Shown: positions 1 through 12,794 of the stretch, piece by piece
How positions within the stretch are numbered: position 1 is the first letter of the stretch
Layout: the number at the start of each line of letters is the position of its first letter
NCBI GenBank assembly: GCA_015499995.1
Contig: JADNRV010000023.1
Span: 393,073 to 457,072, forward strand
From: Flammula alnicola
Taxonomy: Eukaryota > Basidiomycota > Agaricomycetes > Agaricales > Strophariaceae
Direction: 5' to 3'
DNA: 64,000 nucleotides
Notes under the pieces: model-generated
Seen by the model: only the letters and a program-made list of their open reading frames with translations
Told to the model about the DNA's origin: nothing
The model's database searches: none
Program-made: the position numbers and the translations under genes

Positions 1-774
1 GACGGACTTGGTGCGCACCTTTCATCTCGATTTATTTGATACAGACTAATCTTTTCTTAAGGCCGATGGTTGGCTAGCACGTCGGTACCAAATGTCCTCG
101 GTTCTTGGGACTATTCTCGATCCAGCGGCTGATAAAACGTTGATGACGACTTTGACAATAACGTTGGCCATGCAAGATCTCCTTCCAGGTTAGACTCCCC
201 TTCAAACCTCAACGACAGCGGCCTGACGTGTCAACACTCTCTAGTACCTTTGGCTGTTATTATTCTTGGCCGGGATGCCTTGCTCTCACTCTCGGCATTT
301 TACATCCGTTACTCTACCCTACCTCACCCGGTACGTCATTGGAGGTTTCTTGCAAGTTGTGAAGGCTCACCATTAATCTTGGCCAGAAAACATTTTCACG
401 TTATTGGGACTTTTCATTGCCGTCAGCCGAGGTGCGGCCAACGAACATTAGCAAGGTCGGTCGGTGTATTGAAGCTTTTGACAATTTCGTCTCAATTTCG
501 TTTGTTCCTCTTGGTCAGGTCAACACTGCTCTCCAACTTCTTCTCATGGGCACGACCACCATCAGCCCCATTCTACCGATTGATCTCGGCCTTCCTTTAA
601 CTGGCCTGCAGTGCGTAATATTGTGTCTGTTCGACTTTCCAACTCTATTTGGTGCAATCAAGGTGGCTTGTTGCAACAACTACCATCTGGAGTGGCCTTT
701 CCTACATCTTCAGCAAAGATGCAATCCGTGTCGTTGCGCAGGCGAATAGTAACAAGCCTCACTTACCGTCATAG
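1..774 (+). CDS. CRD1: Cardiolipin synthase, 3' part (partial at window edge)
   Basis: Joins CDP-diacylglycerol and phosphatidylglycerol into cardiolipin at the inner mitochondrial membrane. The 5' end lies outside the window. The first visible coding exon (about 61-190) encodes the end of the CDP-alcohol phosphatidyltransferase signature: DGWLAR, then GTILDPAADK, which supplies the last metal-binding Asp residues of DGx2ARx8Gx3Dx3D. Later exons give hydrophobic helices (LAVIILGRDALLSLSAFYIR), a conserved PSAEVRPTNISK segment and, after a 611-663 intron, WLVATTTIWSGLSYIFSKDA, which is typical of fungal and animal Crd1 C-termini. Reading through the introns gives a stop at 772-774. It converges on the coiled-coil gene, whose stop is at 967. 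The family call rests on the signature and the C-terminal segment. Introns near 190-245, 320-390 and 455-520 were placed by eye. Confidence 0.85.
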
Positions 775-966
775 TTTTCCACACAAAACAAATGCATCAC
801 GTCCTAATAGCACAACAGTTCCGGCCATGGCTAGGTGCGCAATGAGCATTGAATTATGAATTAAGGTACAAGTATGATTTATCTAGGTGGTACATGTAAC
901 ACATAGTCCAAAACAGCAGGGCTCGAAAAGAACGAATCAAAGCAAGAGAAGACACCGAAATAAATA

Positions 967-3900
967 TTACACAGCAGCTGTTCGTTTTCGACGAACCTCC
1001 TCCAGTGCCGCCGCGACAGCTTGCTTTGACGAACTTTCCTTCCGCCATGACTCGCTTGATCGTCTGACGACCACAAACAATTAGAAAGATGTCAATGAAC
1101 GAAACTATTATACTCACTTGGTACGAGATAGGAAGATCATCATTAGCGCTACACTCTTCAACTTTCGAACTCTCTTTCGTGGGGGTGGAAGTGCAACGGG
1201 GAATCCTATACGGGCTATTGAAGCGAATATTGTCCTTTCGCTATGCACAAACATGTCAGAAATCACGTTCTAGGATTTCACTAATCAGCTTACCTCTTCT
1301 CGAACTGTGATAGGAGAATTAACAAATATTGTTTCTGGTATGTCAGATCGCCGCGGAAGCTGGATTCACGAGTGAATTTGGCTTTGAGATATCGAATCTG
1401 GACTATTAAGCCTTTGCACTCCTTGTTGTGCTGCAGTTTCAACTTGGAGATCTGGCCCTCATCCCTGTGGCATTCGTCAAAAACACGAAAATTAAACCAA
1501 CATAATTCACATACACAGTGCAAATATGGCCCTTCAGCTGCTCCAGCGCCCGGGTAGTCTTCTCCTTCTGAGCATCTAGCTGTTCGTTTAACAGGCTAAT
1601 TTGGGCCTGGGCCTGTTTCCTCGGTCTCTCAGCATTGGTTATCTCATCTTTGTTCTTCGTCTCCAGCTTCTCCTTCTCTGCTCGCAGAAGCTTTAGGTCG
1701 CGACCAAACGCCTCTGCATCGCGCCTGACACGACGGAGGTCCGCTTCAAGCGCTGCAACCGTCCGTGCTACGTCGCTCTTCTCGGTGGCAATTTTCTGTT
1801 TCTCCTTTTCAACCTGTTGAAGGTCGTTATCACGATCATCAAGGGCCCGACGAAGATCGTCGATCTCTAGTCGGTGAAGATCTAATTCATGACGACGGTT
1901 ATCGTGAGATGTTGAATGGGCGACATATTCTTTGCGGAGATTATTTGCAGTCTAGTAAATGTGAATACGGTCAGCGAAGTCAAGACAAAAGCTGAAACGA
2001 TGAACCTCGGAGATTTCAGCAAAGCGCCGCTGAAGCTCTTTGTGATCAGAGGCAAGGAGGGACCGTTCTTGCCTCAGCTGCTCGATGGTCTCCGCGTTTT
2101 CGACCACGCGAGTTTCCAGCAGACGGGCCTTCTGTTCAATGTTGGCATTTTCTATGGATCCACTTGATTAGCACCTGTTCAAACGGGTCAAATATATGCG
2201 CATACCTCTAAGCTCCTTTTCGATCTCATGGTTCTCCTTCTTGAACCTTTGTAGGTGGTGCTTAACCTCATCCATATCCTGCAAACAAAAACAAAAACAA
2301 AAATCAGCTACGAGTAACACTGTCGGTCGATCAAATTCTACCTACCGACTCTGTTCTTTGCAAATCGGTCAGAATCTGCTTCTTTTCACGTTGCATGCGC
2401 TCTTGCTCTGTGATCATGGTCCTCAGACGAGAACGCTCTGAGCTGAGTTCTGTCTCAAGAACGGAGATCGTTCGTTTCGCTTTCTCGAGTTCCTATATGG
2501 CCGTCAGTGAAATGAACACCAAGATACGGCGGCTTAAACCCACATTCACAACATTTGTTCTAATCTTTTCTCCAGCCTTGGTGCTCTCGGCCGCCTTCCT
2601 CGCCTCCTCTTTGGTACTCCTGACTTGCCCATTCAAACGGTTGGCCTCATTCTCTAGGATAGCCTTCTCGCCTAAGAGTCGCTCCTTCTCGCCTTCCCAT
2701 TGCTCCTTGAGCTCTTCAAGATGTTGGTTGACTGATTGAAGGTTAGCTTTCAAAGCTTCACTTGACCTAGTTGGAGGGGTAGGAGGTTCACTGGGAAGCT
2801 GGTCTCTCGAAAAGTCCATCGAGCTGGTATATTTCGATCAGCAGGATACCAGTCCGAGGATGACCCCACATACCTTTCATCAGCCTGAGTCAAAGATCGA
2901 AGATCAAGTTTGATGTTACACTTTTGACACCTCGCTCGACTCAGACGACTCAGACGGCGTTCTTCTTTTCTGGAGAGCCGCGCAATTTCATTCTCCAGAG
3001 ACACTATCTTTGCCCGGGCGTCCTCGAGTTTCTTCGTTAGGCCAACGACTCCCATTCCAGCGTCTTCGAGCTTGTCGAGTTTGTCGTCGATGCTCTCATT
3101 TGCACGATCAAGCTCTCGCTGCAGACGATTTATCTCGGATATCAAGGGCGTCACGGAGGGCTCGTTGGCGGGTGTTTTCAACCACGACAACTTAAGTAGA
3201 TATCAGCAAAAAAAGTACTACAATATAGGAGAAGAACGTACATCTTTCAGTGGTCCTCCTGGTGTCTTCGGAGCCCGAACCGACATGGACAAGACTTGGC
3301 GGTGGATTGGCGAAATTCCGGGAGCATTGATAATCTTGCTCGGTGTGTTCATCTCGTTGAAAGTCAGCCTCAGAGCTCTGTTTCTCTCTAACAACTCCTC
3401 CTTCTCGCGTTCCAGCATCTCGATCTTCGTGTCCTTGGCCTTATCCATTGCCTTGCGAGCTGGCGACTGGTTGAGAAGAGTGTTCAATCTTGCCATCTCT
3501 TTGTTAGCTTCGTCCAATTCTTCCTCCAGGGCTTGATATTCCTCTTCGGTAGGCCCAGCCTCCACAGGACCGCGAGACACGTCTCGAGACGCATTGCTAG
3601 CATCACGCTGTTGCTCTCGTTCAAGTGATGCAACTTTGGATCGCAAGCTGGCAATAGCCTCCTCGTCATTCATCATCTTCTGCTCAGCCTCCTCCAATGC
3701 TTCCTCCATTTGTCGTGCAGTCTCCTGAGCCTTGATTGCCTCGTTCTGAAGTGTCTTCAAGTCCTGAGAAGCCTGTTGTTCAGCCGTGGTCATCGCCTTA
3801 ATAGTCCCCTGGGCGGAAGTAAAATCCTCCTCGAGCTTGTCGATGCGTTCAACCGCCTCTCCAGCACCGTCCTCCAGCTCATCGACGTACTCCTTAGTCA

Positions 3901-6610
3901 ATCTTAACTCCTCGTCGAGTTGGCGGATCGTGTCCTCCAGATTCTTCATCTTGGTGCGGTCAGCCGCGAGGGCATCCGACCTGGAAGCAAGTTCCTCTTC
4001 GAGACCGGCAATGATGTCTTTATCCTCGTTGAGGTCTTTCTCGAGCTCGTCGATTCTCGCATCTTGACGCATGACTTCATCTTCCAGGTCCTTAATCTGC
4101 GCATTGGCGTTGCGTAAATCACCCATGACCTGCCCGACGCGATCGTTAGCTTCTTTCAGAGCTCCGCCTAGCTCCTTGCCACTCTCCAGCACCCTCTCTG
4201 CCTTTGAAGCACGATCCGTAGCTACATCCCGCTCGCCGCGTGTTTCCACTAATGCTTTCTCCATTTCTTTGACTTGATGGGCGGCGTCCTCTTCTACGGT
4301 CTTTGTTTGTTTCTCTGCAGCTGCTAACCTCTGCTCCAGGCCTGCGATAATTTTAGAAACGCCTTGTTCAACCTCGCTCATACGTTCCCTCCACCTTTCC
4401 TTGTCCTTCTCTCGCTCGTCCTTCTCTTCCTTGAGCACTTTCTCGACCTCTTCCTTCTCTTCCTTGTATTTCACCGCTTCCGTCTTGAATTCTTCCATCA
4501 TCTCCTCCAACTCTGCCTTTTCCTCTAGCCATCCTTCAGCTAAATCTTCCTGGACGTTACCCAAGGTACCAACTGAACTTGCTCTCCTGCTCGTACTGCT
4601 CAGTCTCCTATTAGGCTCCGTTGACCCGGTCGACGGCTCGCCCTTCTTCTCCTCATCCAACTTCCTCAACTTCTCAACCAGAATCTCATTCTCCTCTTGC
4701 AGTCTCCGGTTCAAGCCATGCAGGTAGGTGTTCAGTTTCCCAGCATTAAACCTGCCGACGCCATGTCCAGGCGCACCCGCACCGAAGCCCATTGCCGGAT
4801 CGAAAGACGTGTTTACGCGTTGGTGGGTAGTCAGATCGTGCGAGGATGCTGTGGATATAAACGAGGCGCGGTCTCCTACACCATCATACGGCGAGGAGTT
4901 GGCTGGCGTTGCCCATGTTGGAAGTCCACCGTTGACGGCGAGTGTTCGGACTCAGACGCGTCGGAGGCTGCAGATATCGCTTGCGAGAGAGGATGTGAGA
5001 CGCGTCTGCTAACAGCCATGCGAGGCCTCGGAGTAACTCCTGCAAAGGCTGTCTGTAAATTTGTTCCTGAAAATCCACCAGAGCTTGGTCCAGGGGTAGA
5101 TTCTTCTGCACTGGGTGAAGGTGAAACAAACCTCTTTGGGTGAGGAGTAGGGAACTTCATTCGAGGACGCGCTGTAGAATTGATAACGGAAAGAAGAAAA
5201 GAACGACGCCTGGTGTGTGGTGTAAGAATGTCATCAGGTTGTTCGTGGTCATCGTGTTCCTCTGGGCTCTCAGGAGCTGGGGTTGTGAGGAGATCACTTG
5301 GAGGTAGGTCGAAACGGGCGCGTGGACGAGGGAATGCAGGAGTGGGAGTGAAGGCTATCGATTGAGATGGCGATGAAAACGTGCTCGTATTTTGTGTACC
5401 AGCTGGTTTATTAAAAGCATATGGAGTTGCGTCACCTTCAGATGAGAAGGTGGGTTCTCGTTCTTCATGAGATTCCTGGGATCCCTCATTATATCCTTCG
5501 TTGTCTTCATGTCCTTGTTCGCGAGATTCGACCGTTCCATGTGCGCATCATCATCGCCTTCAAGTCGAGGCGGCGAAACATGCACATCAGTGATGTCCAT
5601 AGAACGGACGCCTGTTTCATGAGTGTCATTGCTAAAGTCGGGTGCCTCAATGGATTGCTCTTCATCCTGCGGCCTATGCACAACGATAGCAGGAGAAGCG
5701 GTGGTTGAACGAGGAAGAGGGATTGTCATCGCTGAGATAGGTGACCCAGTCCGCGAATGGGGTAGGGCAAGAGATCGATTGCTTTGCGGAGTAGATTGGG
5801 TAGGCGATGACGCCTGTGAGGAGGATGTTCTCGAAAGAGATGGCGTACGTGCCCGAGGGTTGGTCCTACGAAGCGCAACATTTCGGTATTTCTCGAACGG
5901 AGACTCCTGTGGGGATGGATTAGTCGCATCCATCACTACAAAAAAACAAGCAGTCACCTTAGGCTCCGATTTGAGGCTAACAGAGTAGTCATAGTTCTTC
6001 TTCGGTGTTTGGTCGCGGCTGACTGGACCTGGAGGCAAGGGAGGCGAGCTGGATCGACTAACCGATTCAAGTGCGTCCGTCAAGGAGAATTCGCGATCGG
6101 GATCCTCATCGTCGTCTGGCGGAGGTAGGTACACCTCAGGCACCGATTTGCTTTTTTCTGACTCGTCCTCTTCATCTGTCTCATCCGAAAATCGGCTCGT
6201 TCCAGCAGCAGTTGCTTGGATGTGGGGCAGCGAAGGGATATCGAAACTGTCATGCGCGCTCTTTCTAGATGTGATTCCACGCAACGAGGCCATGCCACTG
6301 ATCGATTTGTTCGACCGTGAGGCAATAGATTGCGCAAAACGGGCTGTACTGGACGAGCTTGAAGGACCGCGAAACGTTGAAGTTACCGTATGGTGGGTGG
6401 ATGCTGGTGTAGAATGCAATGGAGATGAAATGCTTTCGAAATCCTCATCGTATTGGTCGTCATAATCATGTCGGGTCGGATCGTTCGATGGTTCCTCTAC
6501 TTCTCCAGAATCTTCAAACGGAGGAAGAGATGGAGAGAGGGCATATCTCTATCTTCAACTGCTTCGATACGCCGCCAAATGCGCGAAGGTGTTTCAAGCA
6601 TAGCAGCCAT
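967..6610 (-). CDS. Long coiled-coil protein, probably cytoskeletal or spindle-pole related
   Basis: Large multi-exon gene of roughly 1,700 codons. The start is the ATG at 6610-6608, the first Met after an in-frame stop upstream; the protein begins MAAMLETPSRIWRRI. The first third (6610 to about 4800) is Ser/Thr/Pro-rich and disordered, with an acidic DETDEEDESEKSKS tract. The rest is almost continuous coiled coil rich in Glu, Lys, Leu and Arg, starting near FNAGKLNTYLHGLNRRLQEE (about 4740). A Cys-x2-Cys pair (ARCQKCNIKLD, near 2930) interrupts it. The C-terminus reads AVAAALEEVRRKRTAAV with the stop at 967-969. Clear introns include 5907-5957 and one near 3191-3238; several more lie in the 3' third. 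The frame breaks near 5452-5454 (GGG run) and about 4927-4931, each restored by one extra base. The architecture suits a microtubule-organising or spindle-pole scaffold, but I could not assign a named family. Confidence 0.6.
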
Positions 6611-7079
6611 GGCTAGTAGCTACTTTCAGGCCAGTAGAAAAGTTGCGAGTCAAGGTTAATGAAATGAAGGCAAGAATAATCAGACTCAGGAAGTAATGCC
6701 ACTCAAGGCCACTCAGTGGTTGAACGCAATCCTCAAGTCACGGGTATCTTGCAACGCGTCTTTCACGTGACCGTGTTTTATCACAGTATTTCAATTTGAA
6801 GCTAGCAGTTCTAAAGGTAAGGTAAGCTAAGTTAAGCCTTGCTACCAGTGTCCTCGCGACTTCAGAAAAACTAGGTCGGGCAGTTACGCGATCAGATCCT
6901 GTCACATATACAAGGTACATTATTCGAAGTCGAAAGAGGCTCTGAACAGCATTGCAAATCTGTTGTATTGCGTTTTTAAGCATCATGGTTCTGGCTGACA
7001 AAAGGAGAGACGCGGACCTTCAAAAGTAAAAATTCATCTCCTTCCATCAAAGTTTTGACCGGGCAAAGACCTTAAATAT
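6611..7079. other. Intergenic, 5' side of coiled-coil gene and 3' side of BTB gene
   Basis: No supported gene. It must hold the promoter of the leftward coiled-coil gene and the 3' UTR of the neighbouring leftward BTB gene. A short imperfect direct repeat of the type 'aaggtaaggtaagctaagttaag' is visible near 6815-6835. Confidence 0.5.
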
Positions 7080-8082
7080 TCAGTACTCCACCTTGAATTC
7101 GACCTAAATGTGATACAAGCATCAATTTTGAATGACCATGAATATGAAGATTCGGCATTCACCTCTGACAAAATCTTTTCAATTTCATTTGCAAAAAACT
7201 TGGAGAAAGAAATCAGCGCATCATAACCATTTGCTTTGCAGTTTTCGCAGTCCCCGTCACTGATGTTGTCCGCATTGATCATTGCAAGTAGCTCTGGGTC
7301 TTGGACAACGGTAGCTGTCGGACGTTTGTCCAACCTATCAGCACATGTCTCCATATATTTCAGCCACCACGAAAGCCAATCGCTGTCTTCTCTGCTCTCC
7401 ATAGGACATATTTCATTGTCCTCCGAGCATCCCTCCGTGAAATGTGCGAGTCCCGGGGTGTTGTCCAGGTCGATCCAACTGAAATCCTTGGCCATGGATG
7501 TGGCAAAGTTGGCACATTCATAGTGATACCGAATGAGATTTTGCAGAGCGAATCCGCTGACGTGCTTCATTTCTGGAATAGGGGGGCTTTTATTCAAAGG
7601 AATTCGCAATGTTTCTTTTGCGGCAACACGAGCCAGACCGTCGCAACGATGGCGAATGGCGACTGCGTATACGACAAGAGGTTCTGATTCTATGATGTTC
7701 CTCGCAGATAGTAGAATTACCTCCACGCGTTTAACAACAGAGTCCATGCCATATTTGTCCGCCATTTCCAGTACCAGCTGAATATCCGCGAACGCTAACG
7801 ATACTTCTGTGCACCTGGGGTCGCACCAGGAGAGCAGCTGGTAGACCTTCTTGCTATCGTCGGTGATCGAAATACATGGGCGACCGTCGTAGAGCTCTTG
7901 TGGGGCTTGCCCTGGAAGGGTGAACATGCCTTCGAAAATGGGGGATACGAGGGATAGCAATAGCCTGTAGACGTAGAACGATATGCCGTCAGAAGAGCGA
8001 AGGATGAAGTCGGCCTTGGGATCATTAAAGGGCGCTTCTGCAATGGTAGAACTGGGGTGGTCGGAGCCGGCGAGATATCCAT
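7080..8082 (-). CDS. BTB/POZ domain protein (frame broken once near its start)
   Basis: Member of the large Agaricomycete BTB family; BTB domains mediate dimerisation and often recruit cullin-3, but no partner is shown here. The N-terminal BTB fold reads PKADFILRSSDGISFYVYRL, then SPIFEGMFTLPG. A helical middle and a conserved tail (FFANEIEKILSE) follow. An intron at 7104-7162 leads to a mini-exon encoding VEFKVEY and the stop at 7080-7082, the same arrangement as the paralogue at 38557. The ATG at 8082 opens a frame that reaches the BTB domain only if one C is added to the CCCC run (plus strand 8054-8057). With that base the N-terminus joins smoothly to PFNDPKADF, so the break is probably a sequencing undercall. 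A short inverted-repeat element lies about 160 bp upstream. Confidence 0.7.
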
Positions 8083-8245
8083 TTTTCCCAAGATTTCTTG
8101 AGAGATTCCTGGTCGAGCCACTGGTTGACTAGATATGTTCGCGTGTCGCCGTATTGACCTTGGTGGATAGCTTCGTGAGCTAGAGTCGGAGTTGGAAACA
8201 CAAGTTCTCGTCATCAGCTTCGACCCTTCGAGGCAAAAAATGACT

Positions 8246-8428
8246 GACGAGAGGGTAGAATCTAGAGTACGAGTTGTGGCCGCGACGTAGACCAACGTGG
8301 CGGGAGGTCCAAACGAACTATTAGTCTATTACGTAATACGGACGTAACGGACTTGTGCGTAAATTGCCCTCTGCGTTTGGTCTACGTGCGGCCAAACTCG
8401 TACTCTAGATTCTACCCTCACTCGTCAG
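8246..8428. repeat. Short inverted-repeat element, MITE-like
   Basis: Two arms of about 50 bp, 8246-8294 and 8378-8428, are near-perfect reverse complements with two or three small indels. Both contain the core 'gtagaatctagagtacgag' or its complement and end at a 'tggtctacg' segment. They flank a spacer of about 83 bp. The right arm may continue outward into the 'gctcggagcttcgctcctcgg' stretch. No target-site duplication was recognised, so the class is not assigned. It sits in the presumed promoter of the leftward BTB gene and could fold into a long hairpin. Confidence 0.65.
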
Positions 8429-9386
8429 CTCGGAGCTTCGCTCCTCGGTTCCTCGCTCAACTTCATCGAACTTCGTCATGGATGAGTAGACTCCCATAAA
8501 ACCCATTGTATAAATTGGATGGACAATACAGGTTCCCCAGACCAGTACTTACTAGTGAGTATCCACTTTTAAAAGAATGCCATTTTTGTCACTGACTCCG
8601 TTGACAAGCGATTAAGTAAGTGCGGAGCCTATCCAAGGCCTATCAGATATTGCAGCCTCCGATTTTATCGGTCGTTTTTACACTGAAATTTGTATCTCGA
8701 ATTTCGCGTACATACTTCAATGCTGGTAGCCGGTAGCCTGGTAGCCCCGCGTCAACTTCTGCGACCAAGCTGCCTTTACATTGGCCTAGGCCATGATAAG
8801 AATATGGATATCAACCTTGGTCCTGGACACCAGGTCACTGCTCCTCGAACTCTTATCCAGGTGACTTGGTTCTCGACACTTGCGGCATCCAAGGTGCTCA
8901 CCCAGTTCTCATGATTACTTATTTTTAGTTCACGGCGCTGGCGGTGGAATGCCGCTGGAGCATCTCTCGACATCTTCAAATCGTTATGGACCGTCCCAAG
9001 TTGATTACTATTCTGCGGGCGTTTCTACTGCATGTGTGTCTTATCCGGTTCTCTCTCTTCTCTCTCTGTTCTCGGAGTTTGGTCTTCTTTGATAAATAGA
9101 TGAGGATCCTTATGCTCCTCAGGCCTTTTTGGAGAGAAGATTGCCGCACAAGTAGGCTTAGAAGAGAAACCTAATCCAAATCGACCCTCGTTGTTCAGGG
9201 CTACGCACTCGGTGTTTTCGATTGTAAACTCGGTCCTCATCAATCTGACGCGGTGTTGGCTAATTAGCGTCCAGACTTCCTTCGGACTTACCTGCGGCGT
9301 ATCATGGCTCGGTGCTCCATACTTATAATCCCAAGTTACTAATTCAAAAGCTTTCTTCACAACCCCCCTACCTTGTAACCCAAGCC
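8429..9386. other. Intergenic, promoter side of the first monooxygenase gene
   Basis: No gene supported. Several short frames exist on both strands, but none has recognisable protein character or a credible splice pattern. The 3' end contains a pyrimidine-rich 'tctctcttctctctctg' stretch (near 9051) and a TATA-like 'tataat' at 9324-9329. Confidence 0.5.
9324..9329 (+). promoter_or_regulatory. TATA-like element of first monooxygenase gene
   Basis: The hexamer tataat lies about 60 bp before the ATG at 9387. Position and sequence fit a core promoter element, but there is no transcription start evidence. Confidence 0.3.
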
Positions 9387-11294
9387 ATGGCTAACGGCAA
9401 TGCTCCATCTGCTCCCCCTCCCCCTCGTTCGATTCACGCCCAATTGGGCTTGAAAAGCCCATCCACGAGGAAAAACATCTGAAAGTTATATGCATCGGTG
9501 CGGGCGCATCTGGATTGTTAATGGCCTACAAGCTGCAACGCAACTTCTCGAACTTCGATCTGGTTTGTTACGAGAAGAATGAAGACCTTGGAGGTACTTG
9601 GTGGGAAAACAGATATCCAGGGTGCGCTATCTGCTTTCGAAAGCGGTTCTCGTACTCATATAAATATATAGGTGCGCTTGCGATGTTCCTGCTCACACCT
9701 ACACATGGAGCTTCGAGCCCAACCCAACCTGGTCATCGGTTTACGCCAGCTCTGTGGAGATATATCACTACTTTAAGAACTTCTCTGACAAATACGGCCT
9801 TGGCAAATATTGCAAATTCAGTCACCAAGTTTCAGGAGCTACGTGGAACGCCAAACTAGGAAGATGGGACGTCGAGATCAAGAACTTGGTAGACGACACT
9901 ACTATCCAGGACCACTGCGACGTGCTCATCAACGCAGCTGGTCTCTTGAATATCTGGAAGTGGCCTGACATCGATGGCTTGATGGACTACAAGGGCAAGC
10001 TTCTCCATACCGCTCACTGGGACCAGAGCGTGGACCTCACCGGAAAGCATGTCGGCCTGATTGGGAACGGGTGGGTCTATATTGCTTTGAACGACTTTCA
10101 TTTTTAAACACAGCGATGATGTTGCAGATCATCTGGAATCCAAGTCCTGCCCGCAATCAGCTCTCAGGCGGATAGAATCACTACCTTTATTCGTGCCCCA
10201 GCATGGGTGTCGCCTGTTCAGGCTCAAGAGCAACACGTCTATGATGATGAGGAACGCCGCGTGTTTGAAACAGACCCAGAAGCCCTCCTGAAATACCGCA
10301 AAGCGCTGGAGACTGGTTTCAGCGGCTTGTGGCCAGTTTTCATCGCCGATTCGGAAACTCAAAAGGCGACCGCCGCTGGCATGGCCATGATGATGAAGGA
10401 CAAGCTCCGTAACGAGGCCCTCGAAAAACTTGTCATTCCTTCGTGGGGTGTAGGCTGCAAGCGAATTACCCCGGAGTTAACTACCTCGAAACGCTCGGAT
10501 CGGAGAAAGTCGAGGTCGTCTACGGTCCCATCCAGAAGGTGACGGAGCGAGGAGTTATCGGTGGAGATGGAAAGGAGCACCCCATCGATATCTTAATCTG
10601 CGCTACCGGATTCGACGTTTCGTTTAGACCTCGCTTCCCTATCGTTGGAGCATCTGGACAGGCTCTTAGCGACATGTGGGTCGATGAACCTAAGGCTTAC
10701 ATGGGCATCGCCGCCCATGATTTCCCAAACTACTTCATGATCGGTGGACCCAACAGCCCTGTCGGAAACGGACCTGTCTTGGCTGCTCTCGGTGGGTTTC
10801 GCACGCTTACCACGACGAATCACTTATTCTAATACTTTTCTGATGCAGAGGCCCAGGCCGATTACGCCCTGAGGATGATGGACCGTTGGCAAACAGAGAA
10901 TATTCATAGTTTCATGCCCAAGTTCGATGCCGTCGAAGAGTTCGCTGAGCACCGTGACAAGTTCATGCAAGGAACGGTTTGGAACCAGAACTGCGGCTCC
11001 TGGTACAAGAAGAACGGAAAGGTCATCGTCACCTGGACTGGAAGCACCATGCATTACTTGGAAGCCATCGCCGAGCCACGATTCGACGACTGGGACTTCA
11101 AGTACACCGGCAACCGATACGCCTACCTAGGCAATGGGTATTCACAGACAGAAGTGGACTCCGGCTCTGACTGGGCCTACTACATTCGTAACAAAGACGA
11201 CGGCCCATATCTCAGCCGAGGAAAACGAAGAAAGGCCATCACAATGGCTGGGCAGACGGAGGAGATTAATCAGACGACGGTCAAGGTACTCTGA
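9387..11294 (+). CDS. Baeyer-Villiger-type flavin monooxygenase, copy 1 (two apparent frameshifts)
   Basis: FAD- and NADPH-dependent monooxygenase expected to insert oxygen into a ketone or a related substrate; the substrate is unknown. Two Rossmann motifs are visible: IGAGASG near residue 35 and GLIGNGSSG after the second intron. Between them is a match to the type I BVMO fingerprint, YKGKLLHTAHWD (family FxGxxxHxxxW). A downstream ATGFD motif also fits. Introns are 9622-9671, 10071-10127 and 10792-10848, at the same positions as in the copy at 12795. Two breaks occur in C runs, at about 9413-9425 (after MANGNAPSAPP) and 10469-10472 (after CKRITP). Each is repaired by adding one base, and then alignment with copy 2 is continuous. 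Either the sequence undercalls C or the gene is recently damaged. The stop is at 11292-11294. Confidence 0.8.
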
Positions 11295-12794
11295 GGGTTG
11301 ACCTACTCGGACTGCATTTGTAATATATATATATCGTGTGAAGTACAATTGGTACTATCTTTAGAGTAGCTTCAGTCCTACATTCCAAATGTTATAAATG
11401 TATTCTGGTTCAAAGGCTAAGTACTAGCGAAACCACGCCACAAGCTTTTAAAAGTGCGGGTATATTAGGTGCTTTCGTCGTCCTATGCAGCCTGACAATG
11501 GACGTTTTGAGCTCACGGATGTGGCTATGTAGGATGAGAAATGGACCTCGGAAGGTTGAGTAGTCCATGAGGAGCTTCAAGTTTGTATCCATTTTCTCAC
11601 GCCGTCCGCATGAGCGTCGCCGACGAACCTCACAATTGTCATTCGAATTTCATCAACGACCACCACATTGACCGTTTCCCCGATAGCGCCGTCGTGTCCT
11701 CCTAAGCGGAATCTTACAATCAGTTGCAGGTCCTTGGGCGACCAATAGTGGCAGAATTTTTGTGTCTTATATCTGGGTCCCATGGGTATGCATTGCGCAA
11801 TTGTCGTTATCTGCCTGTCATCTCCACTTCACTTCTCTTTGCCACGCAGCATGTCATCGTACAAGTTACGTTACATTGGAGTTGCGCGTATTCCCGTCCA
11901 TTTCTTGGTTCCAAGTATAACTTGTCCTTTTTTCTTCGTCCATCAATCCCAATCTGACCAGAATATTTTACTAGAATTGACTGAGTGATTGTCGCGATCT
12001 GCCCCCTCATATATGGACCGCAAAATCCTTCACGTCATATGCAACTCGAGGACGACGACCTAAGGGAAAATTTAACGCGGAAGCGAAAAGGCTCCAATCG
12101 ATGCCATATTCAATGTGTCTTCTTGGGGATCCTCGGGAAAAAGAGCATCGAGTTGGACTGCCTCAGTGCTTTCACCCCACGACAAACATAGGACACGACT
12201 CACACCGCCTCTGAAGGACTAGAGCGTGACATTTCACAGCCAATGGGCAATCCGCGTTCGCTTCCTGCTTCGTCGATATGATCTCGAAATCTTCTCAGAT
12301 AACGTTCTATCTCGACCGCTATGTTCTGGACCCACCCCCACTCGTCAGTTGGAACTCAATGGGTCTGCCATATATCTTGTCGCCGGAACGACAACAAGAA
12401 CAGACAAGAACACTGTTATCTGGAGGGGAGGATGCCACTGGCATGTGGTTCCTTCCATCATTCATGTCTTCTCGTTCATGAAAACGGAAATGACATGAGT
12501 ATTGCTTGCCGATTTTCTTCTTAAGGTACCGTCTTGTAAGAAGGATCCCTTTACTTTGTGGGAATTCACTGCATTGCGCGCAAATTTATGTTTGCCGTAC
12601 AACCGTGATAGGATTGCTATCGGCTCTGACAATGGCCTGCTTATTACCACTTGATTACAATCTGTACATGGAACTCACGCTCTTGTATTCTTGGAGGTTG
12701 TGTGAACCGCAGCCCTGCTTCACAGAAGCATTATAAAGTGAAGGTGTGCATTAGCCATGTATTCGCCTATTTTCCGTCTGAATTCTAAAACGAC
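11295..12794. other. Intergenic between the two monooxygenase copies
   Basis: About 1.5 kb without a supported gene. An AT-rich 'taatatatatatatcg' just after the first copy (near 11321) may belong to its 3' end. The second copy's TATA element is at the far end. No transposon ends or gene fragments were recognised. Confidence 0.5.
12732..12737 (+). promoter_or_regulatory. TATA box of second monooxygenase gene
   Basis: A perfect tataaa lies 58 bp before the ATG at 12795. This is a good core promoter candidate by sequence and position only. Confidence 0.45.

Noticed and set aside
9025..9360. 111-codon minus-strand frame upstream of monooxygenase 1
   Set aside because: No recognisable motif and it covers the expected promoter of the monooxygenase gene.
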